A DNA stretch of 64,000 nt from Kushneria phosphatilytica (lineage in GTDB: Bacteria; Pseudomonadota; Gammaproteobacteria; Pseudomonadales; Halomonadaceae), in contig NZ_CP043420.1 in the NCBI RefSeq assembly GCF_008247605.1, positions 682,001 through 746,000 of the forward strand. The letters run 5' to 3'. This document shows, in pieces, positions 36,660-47,147 of this stretch. The notes beneath the pieces were generated by a model. That model was not told the DNA's origin. It did no database searches and worked only from the letters and a program-made list of their open reading frames with translations. Every line of letters starts with the position of its first letter. The stretch's first letter is position 1. Both the position numbers and the translations under genes were made by a program.

Positions 36660-39509
36660 TCAGGCTTCCAGCGCTTCGATGGTAGCTCGCTGCTCGCGCA
36701 GCACTTCACGATTTGACTGCGCCTCACGCAGTTTACCCTGTTCCTTTTCCACTACTTCGGCAGGAGCTTTTGCGGTGAAGTTCTCGTTGGCGAGTTTCTT
36801 CTCGATGCCGGCAATCACCTTATCCTGCTTTTCCAGCTCGCGATCAAGACGAGCCAGTTCGGCGTCCCGGTCAATCAGTCCGGCCATGGGCACCCGGACC
36901 TCCATGGCGCCAACACGCTGCACTGCAGATACCGGTACCTCATCGGGGGCGGCGAAGCGGACACTTTCCAGCCGCGCCAGTTTGCCGAGAAACAGCGCGT
37001 TGTCTTCCAGTCGCTGGCGGTCGCGCTTGTCACCGTGGGTGAGATAAACCGACAGGGTGCGCCCTGGCGCGATATTCATCTCGCCCCGGATCTCGCGGAT
37101 GGCGACGATCACACCCTTGAGCCACTCGATGTCCTCGATGGCAGCTTCGTCGATGCGGGTGGTCTCCGCTACCGGCCAGGGCTGGGTCATGATCGAGGTG
37201 CCGAGACGCTCGACGTCGACACCGGCGAGGATCGATACTTTCTGCCAGATCTCCTCGGTGATGAACGGCATCATCGGATGGGCCAGGCGCAGAATGGCCT
37301 CGAGTACCTGCACCAGGGTCCGGCGAGTCCCCCGCTTGGCTTCCAGCGGAGCGGCTTCATCCCATAGCACCGGCTTGGAGAGTTCCAGGTACCAGTCGCA
37401 ATACTCGTTCCAGATGAACTCGTAGAGCGCCTGGGAGGCGTGATCAAAGCGGTACTCTTCAAGCGCTTTGGTGACCTGGGCTTCGGTCTGCTGCAGCCGC
37501 GAGATGATCCAGCGATCGGCCAGCGACAGCGTTACTTCGCCATCAAGCCCACAATCCTCGCCCTCTGTATTCATCAGCACGTAACGGGCAGCATTCCACA
37601 GCTTGTTGCAGAAGTTGCGATACCCTTCCAGCCGGCCCATGTCGAACTTGATGTCGCGTCCGGTCGTCGCCAGCGACAAAAAGGTGTAGCGCAGGGCGTC
37701 AGTACCGTGTGCCTCAATGCCGGCCGGAAATTCCGTCTTCGTCGCCTTGGCGATCGATTTCGCCTTCTGCGGCTGCATCATGCTGTCGGTGCGCTTTTCG
37801 ACCAGGGTGTCGAGCTCGATGCCATCGATCAGGTCAATGGGATCAAGCACATTGCCCTTGGACTTGGACATCTTCTGCCCCTGGGCGTCACGTACCAGTC
37901 CGTGCACATAGACGGTTTTGAAAGGTACCTCGCCGGTAAACTTCAGGGTCAGCATGATCATTCGGGCGACCCAGAAGAAGATGATGTCGAAACCGGTCAC
38001 CAGGGTGCTGGTCGGGTGGAAGGTTGCAAGCTCCGGGGTCTGTTCCGGCCAGCCGAGTGTTGCGAAGGTCCACAGTCCCGAGCTGAACCAGGTGTCGAGT
38101 ACATCCTCGTCCTGATGCAGGGCCAGATCGGCAGCCAGCCCGTGTTTTTCGCGGACTTCGGCTTCATTGCGCCCTACGAAGACGTTGCCCGCCTCGTCGT
38201 ACCAGGCCGGGATCCGATGCCCCCACCAGAGCTGGCGCGAAATGCACCAGTCCTGCAGATCACGCATCCAGGCGAAGTACATGTTCTCGTAGTTCTTCGG
38301 CACGAAGCGGATATCGCCGTTCTCGACGGCAGCGATCGCCGGCTTCGCCAGCTCCTCGACAGCCACGAACCACTGATCGGTCAGCAGTGGTTCGATGACA
38401 TCGCCCGAACGATCGCCATAGGGCAGGGTATTGGTGATGGTTTCGACCTTCTCCAGCAGCCCCAATGCCTCCATATCAGCGACAATACGCTCCCGTGCCT
38501 CGAAACGAGGCAGACCACGATAGGCCTCGGGCAGGGTCGGGTCGATATCGTCACGAGGCTGGCCGTCCAGGGTAAATACCTCGGCCACCTCGCGGATGTG
38601 CGCCTGGCGGGTGAAGACATTGATCAGTGCGCTGTCATGGCGGCGTCCCACAGCGTAGTCATTGAAGTCGTGGGCGGGCGTGATCTTGACGCAGCCCGAG
38701 CCCTTTTCCATGTCGGCATGCTCATCGGCGACGACCGGAATGCGCCGACCCACCAGCGGCAGCTCGACATACTGCCCGATCAGCGACGCGTAGCGTTCAT
38801 CCTGTGGATTGACCGCGACACAGGTGTCACCCAGCAGCGTTTCGGGACGCGTCGTGGCGACAATCAGATGATCCTCGCCGGCAGCAGTGGTGACCCCATC
38901 GGCCAGCGGGTAGCGGAAGTGCCAGAACTGGCCCTGTTGCTCACGGTTTTCCACCTCCAGATCGGAGATGGCCGTCAGCAGCGTCGGGTCCCAGTTGACC
39001 AGCCGTTTGCCCCGATAGATCAGTCCTTCATCATGCAGTCGTACGAAGACTTCCTGCACGGCCTTGTAGAAGCCGTCGTCCATGGTGAAGCGCTCGCGCG
39101 ACCAGTCGACGCTGGCGCCCATTCGGCGTAACTGACGGGTGATATGGCCACCGGACTGCTGCTTCCACTCCCAGATACGATGAATGAAGGTGTCACGGCC
39201 GAGTGTATGGCGATCCGGTTGTCCCTCGGCGGCCAGACGGCGCTCGACCACCATCTGGGTTGCGATGCCGGCATGATCGGTACCTACCTGCCAGAGCGTG
39301 TTATGGCCCTGCATCCGCTTGAAGCGTACCAGGGTATCCATCAGCGTGTCCTGGAAGGCATGACCCATATGCAGGCTGCCGGTCACGTTGGGCGGCGGAA
39401 TCATGATCGAAAACGGGGTGCCCTGACCGCTGGGAGCGAACCGGTGGTCGGCTTCCCAGCGCTGATACCAGCGGGTTTCGATCGATTCGGGTTGGTAGGT
39501 CTTGTCCAT
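36660..39509 (-). CDS. valS: Valyl-tRNA synthetase
   Basis: 949 residues, the normal class I synthetase size. [15 protein letters not shown] near 38-52 is the HIGH box, and [14 protein letters not shown] near 544-557 is the KMSKS box. Between them lie the CP1 editing domain and [17 protein letters not shown]. The anticodon-binding domain is followed by a C-terminal coiled-coil arm (about 880-949, rich in Glu/Lys/Leu, e.g. [19 protein letters not shown]). Essential gene; holC lies 147 bases upstream on the same strand. A long open frame on the opposite strand is only a shadow of its codon bias. Confidence 0.98.
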   Translation of the reverse strand: MDKTYQPESIETRWYQRWEADHRFAPSGQGTPFSIMIPPPNVTGSLHMGHAFQDTLMDTLVRFKRMQGHNTLWQVGTDHAGIATQMVVERRLAAEGQPDRHTLGRDTFIHRIWEWKQQSGGHITRQLRRMGASVDWSRERFTMDDGFYKAVQEVFVRLHDEGLIYRGKRLVNWDPTLLTAISDLEVENREQQGQFWHFRYPLADGVTTAAGEDHLIVATTRPETLLGDTCVAVNPQDERYASLIGQYVELPLVGRRIPVVADEHADMEKGSGCVKITPAHDFNDYAVGRRHDSALINVFTRQAHIREVAEVFTLDGQPRDDIDPTLPEAYRGLPRFEARERIVADMEALGLLEKVETITNTLPYGDRSGDVIEPLLTDQWFVAVEELAKPAIAAVENGDIRFVPKNYENMYFAWMRDLQDWCISRQLWWGHRIPAWYDEAGNVFVGRNEAEVREKHGLAADLALHQDEDVLDTWFSSGLWTFATLGWPEQTPELATFHPTSTLVTGFDIIFFWVARMIMLTLKFTGEVPFKTVYVHGLVRDAQGQKMSKSKGNVLDPIDLIDGIELDTLVEKRTDSMMQPQKAKSIAKATKTEFPAGIEAHGTDALRYTFLSLATTGRDIKFDMGRLEGYRNFCNKLWNAARYVLMNTEGEDCGLDGEVTLSLADRWIISRLQQTEAQVTKALEEYRFDHASQALYEFIWNEYCDWYLELSKPVLWDEAAPLEAKRGTRRTLVQVLEAILRLAHPMMPFITEEIWQKVSILAGVDVERLGTSIMTQPWPVAETTRIDEAAIEDIEWLKGVIVAIREIRGEMNIAPGRTLSVYLTHGDKRDRQRLEDNALFLGKLARLESVRFAAPDEVPVSAVQRVGAMEVRVPMAGLIDRDAELARLDRELEKQDKVIAGIEKKLANENFTAKAPAEVVEKEQGKLREAQSNREVLREQRATIEALEA

Positions 39510-39656
39510 GAGGCTCGCGGCGTTGTTGAAAAAGGCTGGAAAGGGCAGCGCGAAACGCTGAAATGGGAATGAGTATAACGTCAGCCCGAGCAGCGTTCTA
39601 ACCTGGCGCGCATCGGGATATCGGAGAGCAGGCCTTGCGACGACCGGTATCGCTCA

Positions 39657-40088
39657 TCAACCCTCGATGTGGTGGGCCTGAACGCTATAACCGCGACTCT
39701 TGTAGGTCTGCCAGCATTCGCGCTTGGCGTTGAGAATGCCCTGGTGCTGGTTGATGATTTCGGCGACTCGCTCGAAGCGTGAAAACCAGGCAGGAATCTG
39801 GGGATGCAGGTTGAGCAGGGCCTCGATGCCGGGTTCGGGCGTGTCCTGCCAGCCAATGGTGACCGGTGCGGGAGGCTCGCCTGCCTCACCCAGCAGCGCA
39901 TGGGGGACGAAGGCATCGAAGCGGAAATTCCACAGCCGTTCATCGAACTCCCGTCCCATAGCTTCATCCTCGGTATGAATGTGCAGACGATACCCCTTGC
40001 GATGAATGGTCTCGGCCAGCCGACAGGCGAAGTCGAGGCGGGCGTCGAGTGTGGTCTGGGGAAGAATATAGAAATCGATGCGCGTCAT
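39657..40088 (-). CDS. holC: DNA polymerase III chi subunit HolC
   Basis: 143 residues from ATG 40088 (MTRIDFYILPQ); an earlier in-frame start to 40148 gives an unrelated tail. Conserved features: CRLAETIHRKGYRLHIHTEDEAMGREFDERLW and FVPHALLGEAG (about 24-80), then a C-terminal FERVAEIINQHQG. HolC joins the clamp loader to SSB. Position next to valS is the conserved gammaproteobacterial pattern pepA-holC-valS, here interrupted upstream by the SDR and ilvE genes. Confidence 0.92.
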   Translation of the reverse strand: MTRIDFYILPQTTLDARLDFACRLAETIHRKGYRLHIHTEDEAMGREFDERLWNFRFDAFVPHALLGEAGEPPAPVTIGWQDTPEPGIEALLNLHPQIPAWFSRFERVAEIINQHQGILNAKRECWQTYKSRGYSVQAHHIEG

Positions 40089-40205
40089 GCGGTGTGCCTG
40101 AAAGTGTCTGCAGCGGGTCACGCCTCGGTGCAGGTCGGCCGGGAGCACCCGGCCGACCCGGGGCCTGTCATCGGGTCGGGCAGGAGGGCCTGCCGATGAG
40201 TCGGG

Positions 40206-40952
40206 TCATACGCCGCCGTCGATATCCAGACGGGCGCCGGTAGTGAAGGAAGCCTCGTCGCTGGCCAGCCAGAGTATGCCACCGGCAATCTCGCGTGCTT
40301 CGCCGGCACGACCCATGGGAATGCCCTTGCTCGAATTGTCCGGTTTGTCGGGATTGCCGCCGCTGGCATGAATGTCGGTGCGTACGACACCCGGACGAAT
40401 GGCGTTGACGCGAATACCCTCGGCGGCCACTTCTTTCGCCAGCCCTTCGGTGAAGGTATCGATGGCCCCCTTGGAGGCGGCGTAGTCGACATATTCGCCC
40501 GAGCCGCCCCGGTGCGAAGCCGCCGACGAGATGTTGATGATCGAGCCGCCCTGGCCGCCATGCTTCGTGGACATCCGTTTGACGGCTTCACGGGCACACA
40601 TGAAGGGGCCGGTGACGTTGACGCGCATCATGCGATCGACCCGTTCGAAGCTCATCTCGTCGACGCGGGCGACCTGATCGATGATACCGGCGTTGTTGAC
40701 CAGCACGTCGAGTCGACCCAACTCGCGGTCGACGGTGTCGAACAGCCGCACGATATCGGCCTCAACCGCCATGTCGGCCTGCACGGCAATGGCGCGTCCG
40801 CCTGCCTGTTCAATCTCGCTGACGACCCGCTCGGCGGCTTCCGAGTCGCTGCGATAGTTGATGGCGACCTGATAGCCACGTTCGGCAGCCAGTGTCGCAG
40901 TGGCGGCCCCGATGCCGCGGCTGCCGCCGGTAATGAGCATGGTCCGGCTCAT
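40206..40952 (-). CDS. SDR family NAD(P)-dependent oxidoreductase
   Basis: 248 residues from ATG 40952 (gggagagacgtc). Nucleotide motif TGGSRGIG at about 8-15, NNAG (about 86-89), catalytic Ser in NISSAAS, Tyr/Lys in YVDYAASKGA (about 157-166). Classical short-chain dehydrogenase of the FabG/glucose-dehydrogenase type (YgfF-like). Substrate cannot be fixed. It sits between holC and ilvE on the same strand, with gaps of 117 and 71 bases, so an operon with either is possible but not proven. Confidence 0.88.
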   Translation of the reverse strand: MSRTMLITGGSRGIGAATATLAAERGYQVAINYRSDSEAAERVVSEIEQAGGRAIAVQADMAVEADIVRLFDTVDRELGRLDVLVNNAGIIDQVARVDEMSFERVDRMMRVNVTGPFMCAREAVKRMSTKHGGQGGSIINISSAASHRGGSGEYVDYAASKGAIDTFTEGLAKEVAAEGIRVNAIRPGVVRTDIHASGGNPDKPDNSSKGIPMGRAGEAREIAGGILWLASDEASFTTGARLDIDGGV

Positions 40953-41023
40953 GACGTCTCTCCCTGGTTGCATGATCAGTTCCAAGGCAGGGCGAAGTGT
41001 TTTTCACCCTGCCTGTACAAGGC

Positions 41024-42139
41024 TCAGGCGAGCCGGGTCAGCCAGCCATGGGTATCCTCGGCCCGGCCATACTGCAGATCGAGCAGCTGTTTGCGCAGGC
41101 GCTTGCCGATTTCGCCGCCTTCCTCGCCAGCACCACCGATACGCCCATGCTCGGTGACCAGCTCGCCGATCGGGGTGATGACTGCTGCGGTACCGCAGGC
41201 GAAGACTTCGCTGATCTCGCCGGAGTTGACCCCCTCGCGCCACTCGTCGATGCTGATGGGGCGCTCCTCCGGGGTCAGCCCGGCATCGCGGCCCAGCTGC
41301 AGGATGGAATCCCGGGTGACGCCCTCGAGAATGGTGCCGGTCAGCGCGGGGGTGACCAGACGGCCATCACGATAGACGAAGAACAGGTTCATGCCGCCGA
41401 GTTCCTCGACCCATTTGTTTTCGACCGCATCCAGGAAAGCGACCTGATCGCAATCGTGGCTTTCGGCTTCCTGCTGGGCGGCCAGCGAGGCAGCGTAATT
41501 GCCACCGCACTTGGCGTAACCGGTGCCACCCGGCGCAGCGCGGTTATAGTTCGAGGAGAGCCAGATCGATACCGGCTTGACGCCACCCTTGAAATAGGCA
41601 GCGGCTGGCGAGGCGATGACATAGTAGTCGACTTCCTTCGACGGTTTGACGCCGAGGAACTTCTCGCTGGCGATCATGAAAGGGCGCAGATAGAGGCTGG
41701 ATTCCTCGGCCTCGCTGGCCGGCGTCGGCACCCAGTCGATGTCCTGACGCACCAGGGTGCGCAGTGATTCGATGAAGGTGGCATCATCCAGTTCCGGCAG
41801 CGCCAGACGGCGTGCCGAGGCACGAAAGCGCGCGGCGTTCTTCTCCGGACGGAAGGTCCAGACCGAGCCGTCGGCGTGCCGATAGGCCTTGATGCCTTCG
41901 AAAATCTCCTGGGCGTAATGCAGTACCGAAGCGGCGGGGTCCAGCGTCAGTGGACCATAGGGCCGCAGCTCACCGCTGTGCCAGCCATCATTTTTCGTCC
42001 AGCGGACATGCACCATGTGGTCGGTGAAATAGCGGCCGAAACCGGGATTGGCCAGAATTTCGGCCCGCACGTTGGCCTCGGTGGCCTGGGTGGTCGGGCG
42101 GATGTCAAAAGCTGGGGTGGTCACTGCATCTTTCTCCAT
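41024..42139 (-). CDS. ilvE: Branched-chain amino acid aminotransferase (type II)
   Basis: 371 residues from ATG 42139; the frame is open to 42196. Fold IV PLP enzyme that makes leucine, isoleucine and valine with glutamate as donor. The PLP Lys lies in GTGYAKCGGNYAASLAAQQEA (about 200-220), and EIFEGIKAYRHADG (about 80-93) is the substrate loop. No good Shine-Dalgarno is seen at the chosen ATG; a GTG eight codons... further in with ggag upstream cannot be excluded. Length fits the eukaryote-like BCAT group of bacteria. Confidence 0.93.
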   Translation of the reverse strand: MEKDAVTTPAFDIRPTTQATEANVRAEILANPGFGRYFTDHMVHVRWTKNDGWHSGELRPYGPLTLDPAASVLHYAQEIFEGIKAYRHADGSVWTFRPEKNAARFRASARRLALPELDDATFIESLRTLVRQDIDWVPTPASEAEESSLYLRPFMIASEKFLGVKPSKEVDYYVIASPAAAYFKGGVKPVSIWLSSNYNRAAPGGTGYAKCGGNYAASLAAQQEAESHDCDQVAFLDAVENKWVEELGGMNLFFVYRDGRLVTPALTGTILEGVTRDSILQLGRDAGLTPEERPISIDEWREGVNSGEISEVFACGTAAVITPIGELVTEHGRIGGAGEEGGEIGKRLRKQLLDLQYGRAEDTHGWLTRLA

Positions 42140-42249
42140 TGCCGGGCAGATGCCGAAGCGATGAGGACTCCGGCCAATCCGTTCAGAATGACACAAGGCA
42201 TTGCATGCGGGGAAGCTCGCCCCGACAGCGGGGCGAGACAGTTACCCGA

Positions 42250-43746
42250 TTACTCGCCGGATTGCCGCTCGGCGCAATCGAGCAGGTACTGCGACAACAG
42301 CCCTACCGGTCTTCCGGTGGCGCCTTTCTTGCCATTCCATGCAGTACCGGCAATGTCGAGGTGGGCCCAGGGCCATTCACCGACAAAGCGTGACAGGAAG
42401 CAGCCTGCCGTAATGGCGCCGGCCTTGCGCCCGCCTATGTTGGCCATGTCAGCGAAAGCGGAGTCGAGCTGGCTCTGATACTCATCCCAGAGCGGCAGGC
42501 GCCAGGCGCGATCCCAGGCGGTAGTGCCGGCTTCGGTAATCCGCTCGGCCATGGTGTCCTCGTTGCTCATCATGCCGATGGCGTGAGAGCCGAGTGCAAT
42601 GACGCAGGCGCCGGTCAGGGTTGCAATATCAACCACCGAGGCCGGCTGATAGCGATCGGCGTAGGCCAGTGCATCGCACAGTGCGAGTCGGCCTTCGGCA
42701 TCGGTATTGAGCACTTCGACCGTCAGACCCTTGAGGGTGGTCACGATATCGCCCGGCCGCATCGCCTGGCCATCGGGCATGTTCTCGGCGGAGGCGACGA
42801 TGCCGATGACATTGAGTTTTGGCTTCATTTCCATGAGGGCACTCATGGTACCGAACACCCCGGCGGCGCCGCCCATGTCATACTTCATCTCGTCCATGTC
42901 CGCGCCCGCCTTGATCGAGATGCCGCCGCTATCGAAGCTGATGCCCTTGCCGATCAGCACATGAGGCGCTTCGTCAGGATCATCGGCGCCCCGATACTCC
43001 ATCACGATCAGCCGCGAAGGCTCGGCGCTACCGCGACCCACGGCCAGTAGTGCTCCGGCGCCCATTTCCTCCAGCGCCTGTTCATCGTGTACGGTAACCG
43101 TGAGATCGCCGCTGCGTCCCATGGCTTCTGCCTGGGTGGCCAGATAGCTCGGAGTGCAGATATTGCCTGGCAGATCCCCCAGCCGGCGCGCGACATTGAT
43201 GCCGTTGCCGATGGCAGCGCCAATGTGTACGCCGGTCTCGGCCTGATCGGCTTCACTGGGATCGCTGACCAGCAGGGCAAGCTGGCGCAGCGCGATCGGT
43301 TCGCTGCGCTGCGACTTGCATTCATCGAAGCGATAGGCGGCGCGCCGGGCGGATTCGGCGATCATGCGCGCCTTCCAGTCAATACCGCGCGGTCCCAGTT
43401 CGGTATCGGTAAAGGCAATGGCCGCTTCTTCGATCGGTAGCTTGAGCAGGGCGCTCATGGCCGCATCGAGTGCGGTACGAAAACGCGCTTCGTTGAGTTT
43501 CTCCTGCTCGCCGAAACCGACCAGCAGCAGGCGAGCGGTATTAAGCCCGGGGGCAAACGGAACCAGTTGGGTGGCGCCGAGGTCCCCGGTAAAGTCACCA
43601 CGTTCGATCAGCTGACCGATCAGCCGCTCGCTGGCGTCGTCGAGCCGTGCCGCCGCCGGAGGCAGATGACTGCCCTTGATGACGGGCACGACGATACAAT
43701 CGGCTTCCGCGCGCGCCGGATTGACGGTAAGGACTGAAAATTCCAT
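42250..43746 (-). CDS. pepA: Leucyl aminopeptidase PepA
   Basis: 498 residues from ATG 43746 (gtggagtcgtc upstream). M17-family metal enzyme. C-terminal catalytic part: GKGISFDSGGISIKAGADMDEMKYDMGGAAG (zinc/Lys region, about 260-290) and signature NTDAEGRLALCDALAYA (about 344-360). N-terminal domain binds DNA in E. coli PepA. It is followed on the same strand by ilvE and divergent from lptF, as in many gammaproteobacteria. Confidence 0.97.
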   Translation of the reverse strand: MEFSVLTVNPARAEADCIVVPVIKGSHLPPAAARLDDASERLIGQLIERGDFTGDLGATQLVPFAPGLNTARLLLVGFGEQEKLNEARFRTALDAAMSALLKLPIEEAAIAFTDTELGPRGIDWKARMIAESARRAAYRFDECKSQRSEPIALRQLALLVSDPSEADQAETGVHIGAAIGNGINVARRLGDLPGNICTPSYLATQAEAMGRSGDLTVTVHDEQALEEMGAGALLAVGRGSAEPSRLIVMEYRGADDPDEAPHVLIGKGISFDSGGISIKAGADMDEMKYDMGGAAGVFGTMSALMEMKPKLNVIGIVASAENMPDGQAMRPGDIVTTLKGLTVEVLNTDAEGRLALCDALAYADRYQPASVVDIATLTGACVIALGSHAIGMMSNEDTMAERITEAGTTAWDRAWRLPLWDEYQSQLDSAFADMANIGGRKAGAITAGCFLSRFVGEWPWAHLDIAGTAWNGKKGATGRPVGLLSQYLLDCAERQSGE

Positions 43747-43957
43747 GACGACTCCACAAGACAGGAAAACCTGGATTGGCGATAATGCCGGCGCCGTCGA
43801 CGCCGGTAACGGCATTGAGGGCCCCTGAAGGCCGATTTGCGCATGATGGCACCAGTTTACGCAATGGTACGCGCTCTTGCATGCCACCAGGCAGAACCGG
43901 CAGGCATGATCGACATGAACATCTCCCGGTTGGAGCCGACGCAACGGAGACCCCGGC

Positions 43958-45043
43958 TTGATCGTTTATCGCTATCTGACCCGTGAAATCCTGACCACCA
44001 TGGGCGCCGTGACCGGTGTCCTGCTGCTGGTCATCATGGGCAACAAGTTTATCCGTTACTTCAGTGACGTGGCCGAGGGTGACTTCCCGGCCAGTCTGCT
44101 GGGTAGCCTGATGCTCTATAACATGCCCAGTTTCGTGCAGCTGATCCTGCCGCTGGCGTTCTTTCTCGGCATCATGCTGGCCTATGGCCAGCTCTACCTG
44201 AACAGTGAAATGACGGTGCTGTCCGCCTGCGGCATCAGCCCGCGTTCGGTGCTGGGAGCAACACTCTGGCCGGCGGCACTGGTGGCGATACTGGTGGGGG
44301 GCTGCAGTCTCTGGCTGACGCCCTATGGCCTGGCCCACAATGAGGCGATGCTCGATCAGCAGAAGGATCAGGCCGATTTCAGTGCGCTGGCGCCAGGACG
44401 CTTTCAGGAAATTGGCGATCGCACGGTCTATGCCGAAAGCATCGATGGCGATAACAGTCGCATGCACAATGTGTTCATTGCCGAATCCGATCGGCGTGCC
44501 GATGGTTCCCGTCGCCAGATTCTGACGCGTGGTGAAAGCGGTTATCAGACCAGCGGTAGTGGCGACAACGGCAACAGTCGCTATCTGGTACTCACCGATG
44601 GCGCACGTTACGCCATTACGCCCGGTGATCATCGCGCCGAACGGCTGGAGTTCGAGACCTACGCGCTGCGCCTGCAGGACCAGGCCGAGCAGACCAGTTA
44701 TGACGATACCGAGCTGCTCTCCACTGGTGCGCTGCTTTCGCGTCAGGACGAGGGCGCCATGGCGGCGCTGCAGTGGCGGCTGTCGCTGGCACTCATGGTG
44801 CCCATCCTGACCCTGATTGCATTGCCGTTGTCGCGCGCCAGCCCACGCCAGGGACGTTTTGCCAGGGTGCTGCCGGCCATCTTTATCTATATCGCCTACA
44901 TGAGTCTGCTACTGGCCGCCCAGGATGCCCTGAGCAATGGACGTTACAGTGCTGCCATCGGCATGTGGCCGATTCATGTCATCTTTCTGCTGATGGGACT
45001 TTGGCTGTCGTGGCGCGATGGCGTCGTGGGAGGAAGACGCTGA
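43958..45043 (+). CDS. lptF: LPS export permease LptF
   Basis: 361 residues, starting at TTG 43958 with acggag upstream (LIVYRYLTREI, matching family starts). Six helices with a periplasmic jellyroll (about 115-260) in the middle: helices near 15-40, 55-75, 95-120, then 275-295, 305-325, 335-350. With LptG it extracts LPS from the inner membrane, powered by LptB. It overlaps lptG by one base (TGATG) and is divergent from pepA, 211 bases away, the usual order. Confidence 0.95.
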   Translation: MIVYRYLTREILTTMGAVTGVLLLVIMGNKFIRYFSDVAEGDFPASLLGSLMLYNMPSFVQLILPLAFFLGIMLAYGQLYLNSEMTVLSACGISPRSVLGATLWPAALVAILVGGCSLWLTPYGLAHNEAMLDQQKDQADFSALAPGRFQEIGDRTVYAESIDGDNSRMHNVFIAESDRRADGSRRQILTRGESGYQTSGSGDNGNSRYLVLTDGARYAITPGDHRAERLEFETYALRLQDQAEQTSYDDTELLSTGALLSRQDEGAMAALQWRLSLALMVPILTLIALPLSRASPRQGRFARVLPAIFIYIAYMSLLLAAQDALSNGRYSAAIGMWPIHVIFLLMGLWLSWRDGVVGGRR

Positions 45044-46104
45044 TGCTGCTCAATCGACTCGATCGCTACACGGCTCGCACCGTACTGGTGTCGATGTTCA
45101 TGGTGCAGGTGTTGCTGCTTGGGCTGGACTTCGTCATCAATTTCATCAGTGACATCGAGGATGTCACCGATTCCTATACCACGTTCAACGTGCTCTTCTA
45201 CACTTTTCTGCGCCTGCCATGGCGGTTCTATCAGTATGCGCCGGTCAGCGTATTGATCGGTGCACTGGTGGGGCTGGGGGCGATGGCCTCCAACAACGAG
45301 CTGACGGTCATGCGTGCGGCAGGCCGCTCATTGTTGCGTATCCTGTGGAGCGTGATGAAGCCGCTGGGACTGGTGATCATCATTACCATGCTGGTGGGTG
45401 AATTCGCGGCGCCCTGGAGTGAGCAGTATGCCCAGTCCTTTCGCGCCGAACAGCGTCAGGGCAGCAGTGTGGCGTCCGAGGATGGGGGCTGGCAGCGCGA
45501 GGGCGACAGCTTCTATCGCTTCGGTTCGATTCGCACCGACGATACGGTGATCGATTTCAATCGCTATCGCTACGATGGTCAGCAGCTGGTCGAGGCGCAG
45601 CATGCCGATCGAGTGGTGCATGAAGATGGTCAGTGGGTCCTGCACAATATTCGTACGACTCACATCAACGACGACAATACGACCACCTCGACCCGTGAGA
45701 GTGCCACCTGGCAGACCTCGCTGACCCCGGAACTGCTGCGACTGATCATTACCGATCGTGACAGTCGTTCGATGACCGACCTGTGGCGATATGCCCACTA
45801 TCTCAATAGTCAGGGCCTTTCGGCGACCAGTTCGTGGCTCTACTTCTGGCAGAAGCTGCTGTTGCCACTGATGCTGGCCTCACTGGTGCTGGTAGCGGCC
45901 TCGTTCGTCTTTGGTCCGCTGCGTAGCGTGGCCGCGGGCACCCGGGTGTTCTACGGCACCATCGTGGGGCTGACATTCAAGTATCTGCAGGATCTGCTGG
46001 CGCCAGCGGCCACCGTCTTTGGCTTCTCCCCGATCTGGGCGATTCTGACACCCACCCTGGGCTGTTTCCTGCTGGGCTTTTATCTGCTGCGCCGCTCGGC
46101 ATGA
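45043..46104 (+). CDS. lptG: LPS export permease LptG
   Basis: 353 residues from ATG 45043 within TGATG of lptF. Motif MLLNRLDRYTARTVL starts helix 1; RLPWRFYQYAPVSVLIGALVGLGAMASNNELTVMRAAG (about 55-90) is the coupling-helix region that meets LptB. The earlier frame to 44773 runs in the lptF gene and is not the start. It ends in ATGA overlap with the LPS-kinase-like gene, so all three are one operon. Confidence 0.95.
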   Translation: MLLNRLDRYTARTVLVSMFMVQVLLLGLDFVINFISDIEDVTDSYTTFNVLFYTFLRLPWRFYQYAPVSVLIGALVGLGAMASNNELTVMRAAGRSLLRILWSVMKPLGLVIIITMLVGEFAAPWSEQYAQSFRAEQRQGSSVASEDGGWQREGDSFYRFGSIRTDDTVIDFNRYRYDGQQLVEAQHADRVVHEDGQWVLHNIRTTHINDDNTTTSTRESATWQTSLTPELLRLIITDRDSRSMTDLWRYAHYLNSQGLSATSSWLYFWQKLLLPLMLASLVLVAASFVFGPLRSVAAGTRVFYGTIVGLTFKYLQDLLAPAATVFGFSPIWAILTPTLGCFLLGFYLLRRSA

Positions 46105-47147
46105 CGGGGCTGCTGCGTCCGGTCTGGATGCGTCGACAGCTCAGCGGACCCTGGCGATGGTCCGGTGCCGGATGGCAGTGGTGGCTGGCTGGTCCCGACG
46201 GCAGGCAGCCTGCTCGCTGCCTTGATGACTACCTGCATCACGATGATTCATCAGCGGTGGTACAACTGCGTGCCAAGCAGTCGAGACCCCGCTGGTGCTA
46301 TCGCATTGATGATCTTTCCGGGCCGGAGCAGCACTGGTTTGCCAAACGCATGGTACTGTCCCGGCGTCAGCGGCCAGGCGCGCTACTGGGGCTGAGTCAT
46401 CGCTGGGTGGGTCTGGCCCATGGCAGCGCCGAGTTCCATCATGCCCTGATGTTGTCACAACGTACTTCACTGGGTGTGACCATGCTGGCGCTGGGCGAAC
46501 GCCTCGAAAGCGGCATGCCGGCAGAGCAGGCACTGATCAGTGAGTGGCTGGGAGAGTGGACGACCTTTGGCCATGCCCTGGCGTCATCGCCTGGCGCCCG
46601 TCGGGTGGCGCTGATGAGTGCCCTGATGGAGGCGCTGCGTCAACTCTACAATGCCGGTATCTGCCATATGGATCTGCATCCCGGCAATCTGCTCGCCCCC
46701 CGGGCACGGCCTGGCGAAAACGACCGGCCACTACAGCTGAAAGTGATCGATTGTGCACGTGTCAGTCTCAAGGCTGCACCGGACGCTGCAACGGCGATTC
46801 ATCTCGGGGTGCTGATCCATGAACTGAATGGCAAGCGCGATGGCCTCGATCCGGTGTTGGAACAGGCAGCGGGCCATCTGCTGAGGGCCATCGTCGGGCA
46901 CCCGGGGCCGGCGGTCGAAAGGTTGCTCTCACTGGTGTTGCGTTACTCCACCAAGAAGCCTTTCTCGCGTCACTCATTGATCGCCCGCTCACCCGAACGA
47001 TTGCCGCTCGATCGGATCGAACGCGAACTGCGAGAGATGATCGCACGTCGCCCACCCCAGACCATCGAGCCGGTCATGGCAGGCCCTGAACTGGCAGCTC
47101 TGATCGAAACCGCGCTGGATCAGGCAGCTGATATTCCGATGCGATGA
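46101..47147 (+). CDS. LPS kinase-like protein (InaA/Kdo kinase superfamily)
   Basis: 348 residues. Protein-kinase-like active site HMDLHPGNLL at about 189-198 (catalytic Asp191, Asn196) and the metal Asp in KVIDCARVSL (about 214-223) in place of DFG. Fits the lipopolysaccharide kinase family (InaA, Kdo or heptose kinases), which phosphorylate the inner core. Translationally coupled to lptG by ATGA overlap, so a step in LPS maturation is a fair inference. Its 3' end overlaps the convergent GT2 gene by 28 bases. Confidence 0.75.
   Translation: MTGLLRPVWMRRQLSGPWRWSGAGWQWWLAGPDGRQPARCLDDYLHHDDSSAVVQLRAKQSRPRWCYRIDDLSGPEQHWFAKRMVLSRRQRPGALLGLSHRWVGLAHGSAEFHHALMLSQRTSLGVTMLALGERLESGMPAEQALISEWLGEWTTFGHALASSPGARRVALMSALMEALRQLYNAGICHMDLHPGNLLAPRARPGENDRPLQLKVIDCARVSLKAAPDAATAIHLGVLIHELNGKRDGLDPVLEQAAGHLLRAIVGHPGPAVERLLSLVLRYSTKKPFSRHSLIARSPERLPLDRIERELREMIARRPPQTIEPVMAGPELAALIETALDQAADIPMR

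Noticed and set aside
37440..39131. Long open frame of 563 codons on the plus strand, opposite valS
   Set aside because: It is antisense to the valS coding region, has no recognisable protein family and follows from the GC-rich codon bias of valS.
44773..45042. Long N-terminal extension of LptG
   Set aside because: It lies in the lptF coding sequence in another frame; the family start is at 45043.
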